Shown: positions 1 through 8,897 of the stretch, in pieces
How the letters are laid out: every line of letters starts with the position of its first letter
Numbering within the stretch: the stretch's first letter is position 1
Assembly (NCBI RefSeq): GCF_002234575.2
Contig: NZ_CP022464.2
Span: forward strand, 6,506,177-6,570,176
Direction of reading: 5' to 3'
DNA from: Enterocloster bolteae
GTDB lineage: Bacteria > Bacillota > Clostridia > Lachnospirales > Lachnospiraceae
Length of the DNA stretch: 64,000 nucleotides
Program-made: the position numbers and the translations under genes
The notes under the pieces: generated by a model
Told to the model about the DNA's origin: nothing
Database searches by the model: none
The model's input: only the letters and a program-made list of their open reading frames with translations

Positions 1-939
1 CACCTGAAGGAAATGTGGAAGAGCCCCAACGGAACCATCCGCGCCATCCTGGACGGAACCGTGTTCCGCGCCCCTATTGTAGTAAAGGGAATCGAACCAT
101 GTGTTAAGAACTGGAAGAAACCCATCACCATTGCCAGACATGCCTACGGCGATGTCTACAAGGGTTCTGAGATGAAGATACCGGGTCCGGGAAAGGTGGA
201 GCTGGTTTACACGGCCGGGGATGGTTCCGAGAGCCGGGAACTGGTTCACGACTTCACCTGTCCGGGCATCGTACAGGGCATGCACAATATCAATCAATCC
301 ATTGAAAGCTTTGCCAGAAGCTGCTTCAACTATGCCCTGGATACAAAACAGGACCTCTGGTTCGCCACCAAGGATACCATTTCCAAAAAATACGACCATA
401 CCTTCAAGGATATTTTCCAGGAAATTTTCGACAGCGAGTATGCTGAAAAATTTAAGGCTGCCGGCATCACCTATTTCTACACCCTGATTGACGACGCCGT
501 AGCCCGTGTCATGAAATCCGAGGGCGGTTACATCTGGGCCTGCAAGAACTACGACGGCGACGTCATGAGCGACATGATATCCTCTGCTTTCGGCTCCCTG
601 GCCATGATGACCTCTGTCCTGGTATCCCCGGACGGCAACTATGAATACGAGGCAGCCCACGGAACCGTACAGCGCCACTACTACAAGCACTTAAAGGGCG
701 AGGAGACTTCCACCAACTCCGTGGCAACCATCTTTGCCTGGACCGGCGCACTGCGCAAGCGCGGCGAGCTGGACGGCAACAACGAGCTGATGGAATTTGC
801 TGACAGGCTGGAAAAGGCCACCATTGACACCATTGAGAACGGCGAGATGACAAAAGACCTGGCTCTGATTACCACCATTCCAAATCCAGTTGTACTTAAC
901 AGCGGGGACTTTATTAAGGCTGTTGCTAAGAGGCTGTAA
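1..939 (+). CDS. icd: NADP-dependent isocitrate dehydrogenase, 5' end cut off by the window
   Basis: Oxidative decarboxylation of isocitrate to 2-oxoglutarate, feeding glutamate synthesis. The frame is open from base 1 (HLKEMW...), so the first codons lie outside the window; about 312 residues of a protein usually near 400 are present. The family is recognisable from IARHAYGDVYK, the FTCPGIVQGMHN segment, DDAVARVMKSEGG, the metal-binding stretch KNYDGDVMSD, and the nucleotide-site region EAAHGTVQRHYYKHLKG followed by STNSVATIFAW. This is the dimeric, eukaryote-like IDH class rather than the E. coli type. A strong terminator follows the stop codon. Family assignment is firm; cofactor preference is inferred from the class. 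Confidence 0.95.
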   Translation, partial: HLKEMWKSPNGTIRAILDGTVFRAPIVVKGIEPCVKNWKKPITIARHAYGDVYKGSEMKIPGPGKVELVYTAGDGSESRELVHDFTCPGIVQGMHNINQSIESFARSCFNYALDTKQDLWFATKDTISKKYDHTFKDIFQEIFDSEYAEKFKAAGITYFYTLIDDAVARVMKSEGGYIWACKNYDGDVMSDMISSAFGSLAMMTSVLVSPDGNYEYEAAHGTVQRHYYKHLKGEETSTNSVATIFAWTGALRKRGELDGNNELMEFADRLEKATIDTIENGEMTKDLALITTIPNPVVLNSGDFIKAVAKRL

Positions 940-957
940 AACAAACTATATTGTCTA

Positions 958-1008
958 AAGGGCATCCGGTCCACGGAATGATTCCGCTGGTCCGGATGCC
1001 CTTATTTC
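958..1008 (+). terminator. Rho-independent terminator after icd
   Basis: A 12-bp perfect outer stem (aagggcatccgg at 958-969 with ccggatgccctt at 992-1003) encloses a further GGAAT/ATTCC pairing and is followed by atttc. It also has an A/T-rich flank on the other side, so it may act in both directions. The rest of the gap up to trpB shows only a short GGCCTC hairpin near 1089-1109 without a U-run. Confidence 0.8.
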
Positions 1009-1116
1009 AATCCATACTGCCCTGAAAGCAAGACCATCATGAACCCCCACCGCCTTCTGGCTCTGCTCTCCATCTTCTCCGAATCAGACAGGAGGCCCTC
1101 CGGCCTCCCCGCCAAA

Positions 1117-2334
1117 TTAATCCATAAACTGATCCCCATAACCATAGTGCTCCACCACATAGTCGATATCCTTATCGCCTCTGCCGCTTAAGCACACCAA
1201 AATGGATCCCTGCCGCATCTCCTTTGCCCTGCGCATGGCATATGCCACCGCGTGGGAGCTTTCCACTGCCGGTATGATTCCCTCATATCTGGAAAGTTTG
1301 AAAAATGCCTCCATAGCCTCCTCGTCGCTTACCGTATCGTATTTAACCCGGCCCAGATCGTGAAGGAATGCATGCTCCGGCCCCACAGACGGATAATCCA
1401 GTCCGCTGGCAATGGAGTATACAGGAGCAGGCTCTCCCTTTTCATCCTTCAGCATAATGCTCTCAAATCCATGCATAATTCCCTTTTCACCGAATTTCAT
1501 GGAAGCTGCATGATCTCCCAGCGTCTCGCCTCTTCCCAACGGCTCCACCCCTGTGATATCCACCGGGTCATCCAGGAAAGGTATGAACATACCGATGGAA
1601 TTGCTGCCTCCGCCCACGCAGGCGCAGACCTCGTCCGGCATCATGCCTGTCATTTCAAGGAACTGTTCCCTTGCCTCATATCCCACAACAGACTGGAAAT
1701 CCCTGACCATAAGCGGGAAGGGATGGGGGCCCAGGGCAGATCCGATACAGTAGATGGAATCCTTGTAATTTCTGGCATAGGACTCAAAGGCTGAGTCAAC
1801 TGCCTCCTTCAGTGTCTTAAGGCCATGGGTAACCGGCACTACCTTTGCCCCCAGAATCTTCATCCTGGTGACATTGGGCGCCTGTTTTGCTATGTCCACC
1901 TCGCCCATATGAATCTCGCACTCCAGACCGAAAAACGCGGCTGCCGTGGCCAGGGCCACCCCGTGCTGCCCTGCTCCGGTTTCTGCAATGAGGCGTTTCT
2001 TACCCATGAATTTTGCAAGAAGTCCTTCCCCCATACAGTGATTCAGCTTGTGGGCTCCTGTGTGGTTTAAATCCTCCCGTTTCAGATATATCTGGCAATT
2101 TCCTATTTTCCCGGACAGGCGTTCGCAGTGGTAAACAGGAGTGGGCCTTCCCTGGAATTCCTTGCGAATCCGTCTCAGCTCATTGATAAACTGGGAAGAA
2201 TGGCAGATGGTCTGGTATGCATCCGCGATCTCCTCAAAAGCCGGTATCAGCTCCTCTGTAAGATAAGCGCCTCCGTAAGCGCCGAAACGGCCGTCCTTAT
2301 CCGGATAATTTTTCAAATATGTCCTGTAATCCAT
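1117..2334 (-). CDS. trpB: Tryptophan synthase beta chain
   Basis: PLP enzyme that condenses indole with L-serine to tryptophan. Start chosen at MDYRTYL because AAGGAG sits 6 bases upstream; a longer frame reaches 2394 without a better ribosome site. Visible landmarks in the 405-residue protein: FGAYGGAYLTEEL at the N-terminus, the PLP lysine in HTGAHKLNH (about Lys96), ETGAGQHGVA, the phosphate-binding GGGSNSIG, and LSGRGDKD near the C-terminus. Length fits the family (about 400). No trpA or other trp gene is adjacent, so here it may salvage indole or pair with a TrpA encoded elsewhere. The next gene on the same strand upstream is metY, about 200 bases away; no operon signal links them. Confidence 0.95.
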   Translation of the reverse strand: MDYRTYLKNYPDKDGRFGAYGGAYLTEELIPAFEEIADAYQTICHSSQFINELRRIRKEFQGRPTPVYHCERLSGKIGNCQIYLKREDLNHTGAHKLNHCMGEGLLAKFMGKKRLIAETGAGQHGVALATAAAFFGLECEIHMGEVDIAKQAPNVTRMKILGAKVVPVTHGLKTLKEAVDSAFESYARNYKDSIYCIGSALGPHPFPLMVRDFQSVVGYEAREQFLEMTGMMPDEVCACVGGGSNSIGMFIPFLDDPVDITGVEPLGRGETLGDHAASMKFGEKGIMHGFESIMLKDEKGEPAPVYSIASGLDYPSVGPEHAFLHDLGRVKYDTVSDEEAMEAFFKLSRYEGIIPAVESSHAVAYAMRRAKEMRQGSILVCLSGRGDKDIDYVVEHYGYGDQFMD

Positions 2335-2529
2335 GTCCTTCTCCTTAGCGGTGTATTTTCTATCCATTATAGCCTTATTCCCGCGGCGTTTCAATCTGTA
2401 TTGCTGTTTTTCACCTGCTGATTTTTTCCCTGCACGCAGCCCCGGCCGTACCCATGGATTTAATCTGAACCACCTTTGCTAAACGGATCGGAGTACGAAA
2501 TGGACCGGAATACGAAATGAACCGGAATG

Positions 2530-3837
2530 CTATACGGACCGGAACGCTTCCTCCAAATCCTCCAAAATATCGTCAATGTGTTCTGTCCCGATGGACAGCC
2601 GGATGGTACCGGGACGGATTCCCTGTTCCAGAAGCTCCTTCTCATGCATCTGGGAATGGGTGGTGGAGGCCGGGTGGATCACCAGTGACTTTACATCCGC
2701 CACATTGGCAAGAAGGGAGAACAGTTCCAGGTTGTCGATGAATTTCCTGGCATTCTCAGCCCCGCCCCTTATTTCAAACGTAAAAATAGAGCCGCCTCCC
2801 CTGGGGAAATACGTTTTGTAAAGCTGCTGCTGGATCGGATCCCGGCTCACACTGGGATGATGGACCGCCTCCACCTGGGGATGCGCATTCAGATATTCCA
2901 CCACCTTAAGCGCGTTTTCCACATGGCGTTCCACCCGCAGGGAAAGTGTCTCCAGCCCCTGTAAAAACAAAAAGCCGTGGAAGGGTGAGAGGGTCGCCCC
3001 TGTATCCCTTAGAAGAATGGCCCGTATCCGGGTGACAAAGGCAGCCGCTCCCACATCCTGGGCAAAACGGATTCCGTGGTAGCTGGCATTTGGCTCTGAA
3101 AGTCCCGGGAATTTTTTGGAAGCAGCCCAGTCAAACCTTCCGCCGTCCACAATCACGCCGCCCACCGCAGTTCCATGACCGCCGATGAACTTTGTGGCTG
3201 AATGTACCACGATGTCAGCACCGTACTCAATGGGACGGACAAGATACGGCGTTGCAAAGGTATTATCTATTACCAAAGGAATCTGATGCCGGTGTGCAAT
3301 AGAAGCAATTTTTTCTATATCAGCGATATCGGAATTAGGGTTTCCCAGTGTCTCTATAAAGACAGCCTTTGTATTATCCCTGATAGCTGCCTCTACCGCC
3401 TCTAAATCAGCCGGATCCACAAATGTAGTCTCCACCCCGTATTCCGGAAAGGTGTGGGCCAGGTAATTGTAGGTGCCGCCGTATATATGGCCGGAAGACA
3501 CAATATGATCCCCTGCCCGTGTCAGGTTCTGGAAGGTATAGGACAGGGCCGCAGCCCCGGAAGCCGTGGCCAGGGCTGCCACGCCGCCTTCCAGCTGCGC
3601 CATTCTCTGTTCAAATACATCCAGGGTAGGATTGGTAAGACGGCTGTATATATTTCCCGGGTCGCTGAGATTGAATCGTGCCGCCGCGTGGTCGCAGTTA
3701 TCAAATACATACGATGATGTCTGGTAAATCGGTACCGACCTTGCCCCTGTTGAAGGGTCGGGCTGCTCCTGACCTCCGTGAAGCTGGGTTGTCTCAAATT
3801 TAAAATGTCTGTCTGATCTCTTACGCTTCTCTCCCAT
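2530..3837 (-). CDS. metY: O-acetylhomoserine aminocarboxypropyltransferase (OAH sulfhydrylase)
   Basis: Cys/Met-metabolism PLP enzyme that makes homocysteine from O-acetylhomoserine and sulfide. The 435-residue length, the opening FETTQLHGGQ...STGARSVPIYQTSSYVF, IYSRLTNPT, the PLP lysine in HSATKFIGGHG (about Lys216) and the C-terminal DVKSLVIHPASTTHSQ are typical of the OAH/OAS sulfhydrylase subgroup, which is longer than cystathionine synthases/lyases. The ATG has GGAGG 8 bases upstream. A good promoter lies 50-80 bases upstream with a short palindrome between promoter and gene. The gene stands alone and would serve methionine synthesis or sulfide assimilation. Confidence 0.93.
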   Translation of the reverse strand: MGEKRKRSDRHFKFETTQLHGGQEQPDPSTGARSVPIYQTSSYVFDNCDHAAARFNLSDPGNIYSRLTNPTLDVFEQRMAQLEGGVAALATASGAAALSYTFQNLTRAGDHIVSSGHIYGGTYNYLAHTFPEYGVETTFVDPADLEAVEAAIRDNTKAVFIETLGNPNSDIADIEKIASIAHRHQIPLVIDNTFATPYLVRPIEYGADIVVHSATKFIGGHGTAVGGVIVDGGRFDWAASKKFPGLSEPNASYHGIRFAQDVGAAAFVTRIRAILLRDTGATLSPFHGFLFLQGLETLSLRVERHVENALKVVEYLNAHPQVEAVHHPSVSRDPIQQQLYKTYFPRGGGSIFTFEIRGGAENARKFIDNLELFSLLANVADVKSLVIHPASTTHSQMHEKELLEQGIRPGTIRLSIGTEHIDDILEDLEEAFRSV

Positions 3838-3861
3838 GATATTGTCCTCCGTCTCTTAATT

Positions 3862-3915
3862 CCTACTATTTCTATAGGTTTAATTGATAATATCATGGTA
3901 TTTTTTTCCTGTCAA
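3862..3915 (-). promoter_or_regulatory. metY promoter with possible operator
   Basis: On the - strand TTGACA (3915-3910), a 17-base spacer and TATTAT (3892-3887) form a near-consensus sigma-A promoter. Downstream of the -10, at 3862-3878, the imperfect palindrome CCTACTATTTCTATAGG would overlap the transcription start region and could bind a repressor of sulfur metabolism. The regulator is not identified. Confidence 0.6.
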
Positions 3916-3966
3916 GAATTTATTTACGTACATTCTTAAACCTTATTTTTGAGTCCCCGCGCATTC

Positions 3967-4797
3967 TCAAACCATACTTCCCTTATCCATCTCAGGCATT
4001 CCCGGCGCGCTTTTATCAGAGGGCGCGCATCCAAACATTTTTTTGTAAGCCCTGAAAAAACTGGAGTAGTCTCCAAATCCCGCTCTGGACGCTGCCTCTG
4101 CTGCCGGCACCCCCATTGACAGCTCTTTTCTCACAATGGCCATGCGCTTATATAGGATGTACCGGGCCACCGTGGTTCCCGTGGCCCTCTTAAATACAGC
4201 TGTGAGATGATTTTTGCTCATATAGAAGGTCTGTGCCAGCCCTTCCAGGCTCAGCGGAGCGGACAGATTCTGGTTGATATAGCGGATGATTTCCTGGACC
4301 TGTCCTTCCTTTCCCCTGGAAGTTCCTGAAGCCTCCCTATATATTGCAAAAATCTTGGTCAAAAGAGACAGAACCCGTGTGCGGATTGCAATATCCTGTA
4401 AATCTTTTCCATAATTTCCACACTCCTCCAGGGAGTGAAAATACCACTCCAGCTGAAACTGTTCCTCATAGCAGCACCATCCGGTTCCAAAAGGCTCCAG
4501 CAAAAGAGCCTGTTCCTCTTCCTGCAGAAGTTCGGCGGCAAAGTGCAGACGTATCCGGTTATATTCATCCGAATCCAGCACCCTTAACCCGTGAAAACAG
4601 CCCGGCGGTATGATAATCAGGCTTCCGGGCCTGGGTGTGTAGGTCCTGCCCTCCAGCAGATACTCTGCGTTGCCTGAAATCATGTAATAAACCTCATATA
4701 CATCATGGCAGTGCATTTTATACTCCATATCCCCTTCATCGCTGCGCGTATGGGCATATACCACCCTCTGCGTCTTAAAACTTTCTTCCTGGTACAT
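3967..4797 (-). CDS. AraC-family transcriptional regulator with cupin domain
   Basis: 276 residues. The N-terminal half is a cupin/AraC-binding sensor: HCHDVYEVYYMISGNAEYLLEGRTYTPRPGSLIIIPPGCFHGLR shows the cupin histidines and the PG turn. The C-terminal third (about residues 170-265) is the two-helix-turn-helix AraC domain: LSLEGLAQTFYMSKNHLTAVFKRATG, then AAEAASRAGFGDYSSFFRAYKKMFGCAPS. The ATG is preceded by AAGGAGGAGATCC. It probably senses a small sugar-like ligand and activates a target gene; none is obvious beside it, as the neighbours are metY and glutamate dehydrogenase. The 335-base gap upstream holds its promoter region, a GC-rich hairpin at about 4842-4864 and the terminator of the next gene. 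Confidence 0.9.
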   Translation of the reverse strand: MYQEESFKTQRVVYAHTRSDEGDMEYKMHCHDVYEVYYMISGNAEYLLEGRTYTPRPGSLIIIPPGCFHGLRVLDSDEYNRIRLHFAAELLQEEEQALLLEPFGTGWCCYEEQFQLEWYFHSLEECGNYGKDLQDIAIRTRVLSLLTKIFAIYREASGTSRGKEGQVQEIIRYINQNLSAPLSLEGLAQTFYMSKNHLTAVFKRATGTTVARYILYKRMAIVRKELSMGVPAAEAASRAGFGDYSSFFRAYKKMFGCAPSDKSAPGMPEMDKGSMV

Positions 4798-5052
4798 GGA
4801 TCTCCTCCTTAAAAATACCGGCTGTCCCCAGCCGTCCCTGCCCTGCGCGGCCGCAAGCCGCAGGTGCGTTTAACCCTATTCTAACACAGCTTGTGCTAAT
4901 TGCAATATTTCTTTGTCTTCTGACAATGGTTTTTGCAATATACCTGTATTATAATGTGTCCTGTAAGCAAGAAAAACACAGCAAATAAATTGTTGCAGAA
5001 ACCGAAAGGGCCCTCCCCCTTTCACACATTTTATCCCCCTTTATACACAGTA

Positions 5053-5083
5053 AAAGACCAGGCATCCCCAGTGCCTGGTCTTT
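5053..5083 (-). terminator. Terminator of the aminotransferase-glutamate dehydrogenase operon
   Basis: Perfect 12-bp stem aaagaccaggca / tgcctggtcttt with a 7-base loop, 50 bases past the dehydrogenase stop codon. It is followed on the - strand by TTTTACTG. T residues on the other side also allow function in the + direction. Confidence 0.8.
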
Positions 5084-5132
5084 GTGTAACTGCTGCTATT
5101 CGGAAATTCTATGATTTTTTCTGTGATTCGCT

Positions 5133-6395
5133 TTATGGCCAGATTGCCCTTGCCGCCTTGGCCTCCACTACCCGCTTCACGGCAATCAGGTAAGCGCCGG
5201 TGCGCAGTGTGGCATTCTGTCTCTTTGCAATATCCCATACTGCTTCAAACGCAGGATCCATGATATCCTTCAGCTTCTCGTTGACTTCTTCCTCGGTCCA
5301 GCTCACGGATTGTATATTCTGAACCCATTCAAAATAAGAAACTACTACGCCGCCTGCATTAGCCAGGATATCAGGCACAACAGTAATGCCTCTTTCCTGG
5401 AGTATCCCGTCAGCGTCTGCGGCCACCGGGCCGTTTGCAGCCTCCACGATGATTTCCGCACGGATTTTATGTGCATTGGAAGCGTTAATCTGATTTTCAA
5501 GGGCCGCTGGCACCAGTACCCTGGCATCCATCTCCAGCAGTTCCTCATTGGTAATGCGGCTCATTCCCTCTTCATTGTAATCCTTTAACAGATTCTTTCT
5601 GTTAAGGGAGAGGTATTCCAGGATAGCCGGTACGTTAAGTCCTTCCGGATTACAGATTCCACCGGATACATCGCTGACCGCTATGATCTTCATTCCTTCC
5701 CTGTGAAGCAGCTTGGCTGTGATGCTGCCCACATTTCCCATTCCCTGAATGGCTACCGTGGTTCCCTGAACCGGAATTCCCATTTTATTCAGTATATTTT
5801 TTGTGGTATACATGACGCCCCGTCCCGTGGCTTCATTTCTTCCAAGGGCGCCTCCCAGGCAGATTGGCTTGCCTGTAACCACGCCGTGGATGCAGTGGCC
5901 CTTCAGCATGCTGTAGGTATCCATCATCCAGCCCATAACAGCCGCATTGGTACCTACATCAGGAGCCGGGATATCCTGTTCCGGCCCAATAAGGGGAGCA
6001 ATGGCTGCCGTGTATCTTCTGGTGATTGCCCGGATTTCATTTTCAGACAGCTCATTGGGGTCGCAGACAACGCCGCCCTTGCCGCCGCCGTAAGGAATAT
6101 TCACCACTGCGCACTTGAATGTCATCCAGGCTGCCAGGGCCCTGACCTCGTCAGGATTTACCGCAGGATGGAAACGCACTCCGCCCTTGGCCGGTCCGCG
6201 GGATGTGGAGTGCTGCACCCTGTATCCCTCAAATACCTTCGTTGTCCCATCGTCCATCCGCACCGGAATCGCAACCTTAAGTTCCCTCTCCGGGTACTTA
6301 ATGGCCTCTATGTCACTGTCCGTATAGCCCAGTATATCGGCTGCTTCCTTTACTACCTTTAACACATTGTCATAAGGATTATATAGTTTCTCCAT
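5133..6395 (-). CDS. Glutamate dehydrogenase, RocG/GudB-like (NAD-type, catabolic)
   Basis: Reversible oxidative deamination of glutamate to 2-oxoglutarate and ammonia. Start set at MEKLYNPYDN (420 aa) because AAAGGAG lies 7 bases upstream; the frame extends to 6443 without support. Substrate and catalytic lysines are visible in STSRGPAKGGVRFHP (about Lys70) and PYGGGKGG (about Lys106). The Rossmann fingerprint is AIQGMGNVGS and the C-terminal half ends with ANAGGVVVSYFEWVQN. Length and motifs match the Bacillus RocG/GudB hexameric class; a second, NADP-like enzyme is at 26308. It follows the aspartate aminotransferase gene with a 51-base gap, so the pair could funnel aspartate nitrogen through glutamate. 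Cofactor specificity is inferred from family. Confidence 0.93.
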   Translation of the reverse strand: MEKLYNPYDNVLKVVKEAADILGYTDSDIEAIKYPERELKVAIPVRMDDGTTKVFEGYRVQHSTSRGPAKGGVRFHPAVNPDEVRALAAWMTFKCAVVNIPYGGGKGGVVCDPNELSENEIRAITRRYTAAIAPLIGPEQDIPAPDVGTNAAVMGWMMDTYSMLKGHCIHGVVTGKPICLGGALGRNEATGRGVMYTTKNILNKMGIPVQGTTVAIQGMGNVGSITAKLLHREGMKIIAVSDVSGGICNPEGLNVPAILEYLSLNRKNLLKDYNEEGMSRITNEELLEMDARVLVPAALENQINASNAHKIRAEIIVEAANGPVAADADGILQERGITVVPDILANAGGVVVSYFEWVQNIQSVSWTEEEVNEKLKDIMDPAFEAVWDIAKRQNATLRTGAYLIAVKRVVEAKAARAIWP

Positions 6396-6446
6396 ACCTG
6401 TTCTCCTTTTCTGCCCGGCTGCTGCCTGTTTATAGTATCCCAATAC

Positions 6447-7733
6447 TTAGTTCCCCTGATTCACCACTGACTCGATTCCCGCTATCTTAACGCACAGAAT
6501 AAATATGTCCATGGCTGATTTTAACTCTTCCGGCGTGGGATAGGTGGGAGCAATGCGGATATTTCTGTCCTGCGGATCCCTCTTGTAGGGATAGGTTGCG
6601 CCTGCGCCTGTGAGCGTGACACCTGCCTCCTTAGCCAGCTGCACGGTGCGCTTTGCACATCCTGCAAGCGTGTCCAGGGAGATGAAATAGCCTCCCTTCG
6701 GACGGCTCCACACTGCCAGTCCGCTGCCTTCCAGTTCCTCCTCCAGACGGTTTAACACCATGTCAAATTTGGGCCTCAGCACCTCTGCCAGATCCGCCAT
6801 ATGGGCGCGGATGTTTTCCGGCGTTTTGAAATACTGCACATGCCTTAGCTGGTTCAGCTTGTCATGTCCAATGGTCTGTGAGGACATATGGCCCTTAAAC
6901 TCCTTCATGTTGTCCGGTCCTGAAGCAATAAGGGAAATACCTGCCCCCGGAAATGTTATCTTGGAGGTTGAGAAGAAATAGTAAGCCCTGTTTGGATGGC
7001 CGCCGGCCTCACATGCATCCAGGATATTTTTGAGGGGCACTTCCTGATAAATATGGTGCACACCGTAGGCATTGTCCCAGAATATCCTGAAATCCGGGGC
7101 AGCCGTCTCCATAGACGCCAAGCGGTCCACCACCCGGTCGCTGTAGCATACCCCTTGAGGATTGGAATGAAGGGGAACGCACCAGATTCCCTTGATGGAA
7201 GCATCCTCCCTTACCATGGCTTCCACCATCTCCATGTCAGGTCCGTCCTCCAGAAGCGGGACCGGAATCATCTGGATTCCCAGCTCCTCGCAAATCTGGA
7301 AATGCCTGTCGTACCCCGGGACCGGACAAAGGAATTTCACAGGACTGCCCTCATATGCATAGAAGCTCCATGGCTTTTCTCCCTGTGTTCCGAAAAGACA
7401 GTGGAACGCCATGGTGTCGAACATCAGATTCAGGCTGGAATTACCTCCTATTATAATCTGGTCCGGCTTCAGGCCCAAAAGCTGGCCCAACAGACGCCTG
7501 CATTCAGGAATCCCTTCTAAAACGCCGTAATTCCTTGCATCTGTACCGTCCTCCAGCGTACAGCCCTCTGGAAACTCCAACAGGCCCATGTTCATATCCA
7601 ACTGGGCTGCTGCGGGTTTTCCCCTGGCCATATTCAGTTTCAAATTCAATTTCTTGGCTTCCTGGAACTGTATGGTAAGCTCTTTTAACATATCATTCAG
7701 TTCCTGTTTGGAATATTCCGTTACATGTCTCAT
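6447..7733 (-). CDS. Aspartate aminotransferase, MocR-like fold-type I family
   Basis: 428-residue PLP aminotransferase. The N-terminal LNMARGKPAAAQLDMN, IIIGGNSSLNLMFD, WDNAYGVHHIY and the PLP lysine in FFSTSKITFPGAGIS (about Lys258) place it in the aspartate aminotransferase family that includes Mycobacterium tuberculosis Rv3722c, distinct from the classical AspC group. Start: GGAGG lies 6 bases before the ATG. It is the first gene of a two-gene operon with glutamate dehydrogenase and is divergent from a LysR regulator that probably controls it. Together the two enzymes interconvert aspartate, oxaloacetate, glutamate and ammonia. Substrate assignment rests on the family. Confidence 0.85.
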   Translation of the reverse strand: MRHVTEYSKQELNDMLKELTIQFQEAKKLNLKLNMARGKPAAAQLDMNMGLLEFPEGCTLEDGTDARNYGVLEGIPECRRLLGQLLGLKPDQIIIGGNSSLNLMFDTMAFHCLFGTQGEKPWSFYAYEGSPVKFLCPVPGYDRHFQICEELGIQMIPVPLLEDGPDMEMVEAMVREDASIKGIWCVPLHSNPQGVCYSDRVVDRLASMETAAPDFRIFWDNAYGVHHIYQEVPLKNILDACEAGGHPNRAYYFFSTSKITFPGAGISLIASGPDNMKEFKGHMSSQTIGHDKLNQLRHVQYFKTPENIRAHMADLAEVLRPKFDMVLNRLEEELEGSGLAVWSRPKGGYFISLDTLAGCAKRTVQLAKEAGVTLTGAGATYPYKRDPQDRNIRIAPTYPTPEELKSAMDIFILCVKIAGIESVVNQGN

Positions 7734-7808
7734 TCATGGCCTCCGCATCAAACATTAGTCAGATATATTTGTTCTTGCCTTTATTATAAAAATATCCTAG
7801 AATAAAAA

Positions 7809-7824
7809 CAAATATTTATATTTG
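7809..7824. promoter_or_regulatory. Palindrome in the LysR / aminotransferase divergent region
   Basis: CAAATATTTATATTTG has perfect 7-bp arms (CAAATAT / ATATTTG) around a TT centre. It sits in the AT-rich 130-bp space between divergent genes, where a LysR-type regulator would be expected to bind. Function is inferred from position and symmetry. Confidence 0.4.
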
Positions 7825-7863
7825 AATAAAACATATAATCAAAAACTTATAGGAGGTGCAGCT

Positions 7864-8829
7864 ATGTTCAGCGGGATGAATTACGTATACGAAGTCTATA
7901 AGGAACAGAGCTTTTCCAAGGCTGCTGAGAACCTTTACATATCCCAGCCGGCCCTCAGTTCCATGATTAAGAAGATTGAGACAAAGATAGGCATGCCCCT
8001 CTTTGACCGGAGCACCAGCCCCATCCAGCTGACGGAATGCGGCAAGAAATACATCAAGACCGCCGAGAAAATCATGGACCTGGAAAATGAGTTCGCCTAC
8101 TATGTGGGCAATCTCCAGGAGCTGAAAACAGGCCGTCTGTCCGTGGGCGGGACCTATCTCTTTTCATCCTTCATTTTTCCACCCATCATTGATAAGTTCC
8201 GCAGGGCCTACCCTCACGTGAAGCTGAACCTGTTTGAGGGACACACCCCGCTGCTGGAGCAAAAGCTCTTTGCCGGGGAACTGGACATTATCATAGACAA
8301 CTATCTGCTGGACGCTGGCATCTACGAAAAGGAGCGCTTCATGGAGGAACGCCTGCTACTGGCTGTTCCCTCCTCCTTTGACAGCAACCGGAGAGCGGTA
8401 AAATACCAGCTTAAGGCTTCCGACATAAAGCGCTGCCTTCACCAGAACGATACCTTTCCGGCCGTATCCCTAAAGAAGTTCAAGGATGAGCCCTTTGTCA
8501 TGCTGCGGTCCCACAATGATACCAGGGAACGTGTGGACGCCATACTGGGCCGGGCAGGAATCCAGTTAAACTATACCTTAAAGCTGAACCAGCTCTTAAC
8601 CACCTATCACCTGACAGAGTACGGCATGGGCGCCTCATTTGTCAGCGACACCGTGGTCAAATGCCTTCCGGAAAACCCGGATATCATATATTATAAGATT
8701 GACGACCCCGAGGCAGTAAGAGATGTTTACCTGTATTATAAAAAAAATAAATACCTGACCCGGAGCATGATTGAATTTATCAAAATGGCAATTCCGGGAA
8801 TTGAGAAAAACTCGGAGAAGTATGTATAA
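7864..8829 (+). CDS. LysR-family transcriptional regulator
   Basis: 321 residues from MFSGMNYVYEV; AGGAGG precedes this ATG by 7 bases, so the longer frame from 7822 is not used. Residues 1-60 form the winged helix-turn-helix (EQSFSKAAENLYISQPALSSMIKKIETKIGMPLFDRS). The remainder is a periplasmic-binding-protein-like effector domain (VGGTYLFSSFIFPPIIDKFRRAYPHVKLNLFEG...). Transcribed divergently from the aminotransferase-glutamate dehydrogenase operon with a palindrome between them, so it probably regulates amino-nitrogen metabolism. It is followed by a PEP/pyruvate-binding protein after only 68 bases, which could be a second target or co-transcribed. Confidence 0.9.
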   Translation: MFSGMNYVYEVYKEQSFSKAAENLYISQPALSSMIKKIETKIGMPLFDRSTSPIQLTECGKKYIKTAEKIMDLENEFAYYVGNLQELKTGRLSVGGTYLFSSFIFPPIIDKFRRAYPHVKLNLFEGHTPLLEQKLFAGELDIIIDNYLLDAGIYEKERFMEERLLLAVPSSFDSNRRAVKYQLKASDIKRCLHQNDTFPAVSLKKFKDEPFVMLRSHNDTRERVDAILGRAGIQLNYTLKLNQLLTTYHLTEYGMGASFVSDTVVKCLPENPDIIYYKIDDPEAVRDVYLYYKKNKYLTRSMIEFIKMAIPGIEKNSEKYV

Positions 8830-8897
8830 TCATATGCTTATAAGTGTTATAAGTGTCATTTTTTCAGCAAATAAAAATACAGAAGGGGGTAAGAAAA

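Noticed and set aside
2335..2529. T-box or attenuator leader for trpB
   Set aside because: The leader is short and has no T-box sequence or terminator-antiterminator pair.
8213..8228. CACGTGAAG as a further parS
   Set aside because: Only the centre matches; outer bases differ from TGTTTCACGTGAAACA and it lies inside the LysR coding sequence.
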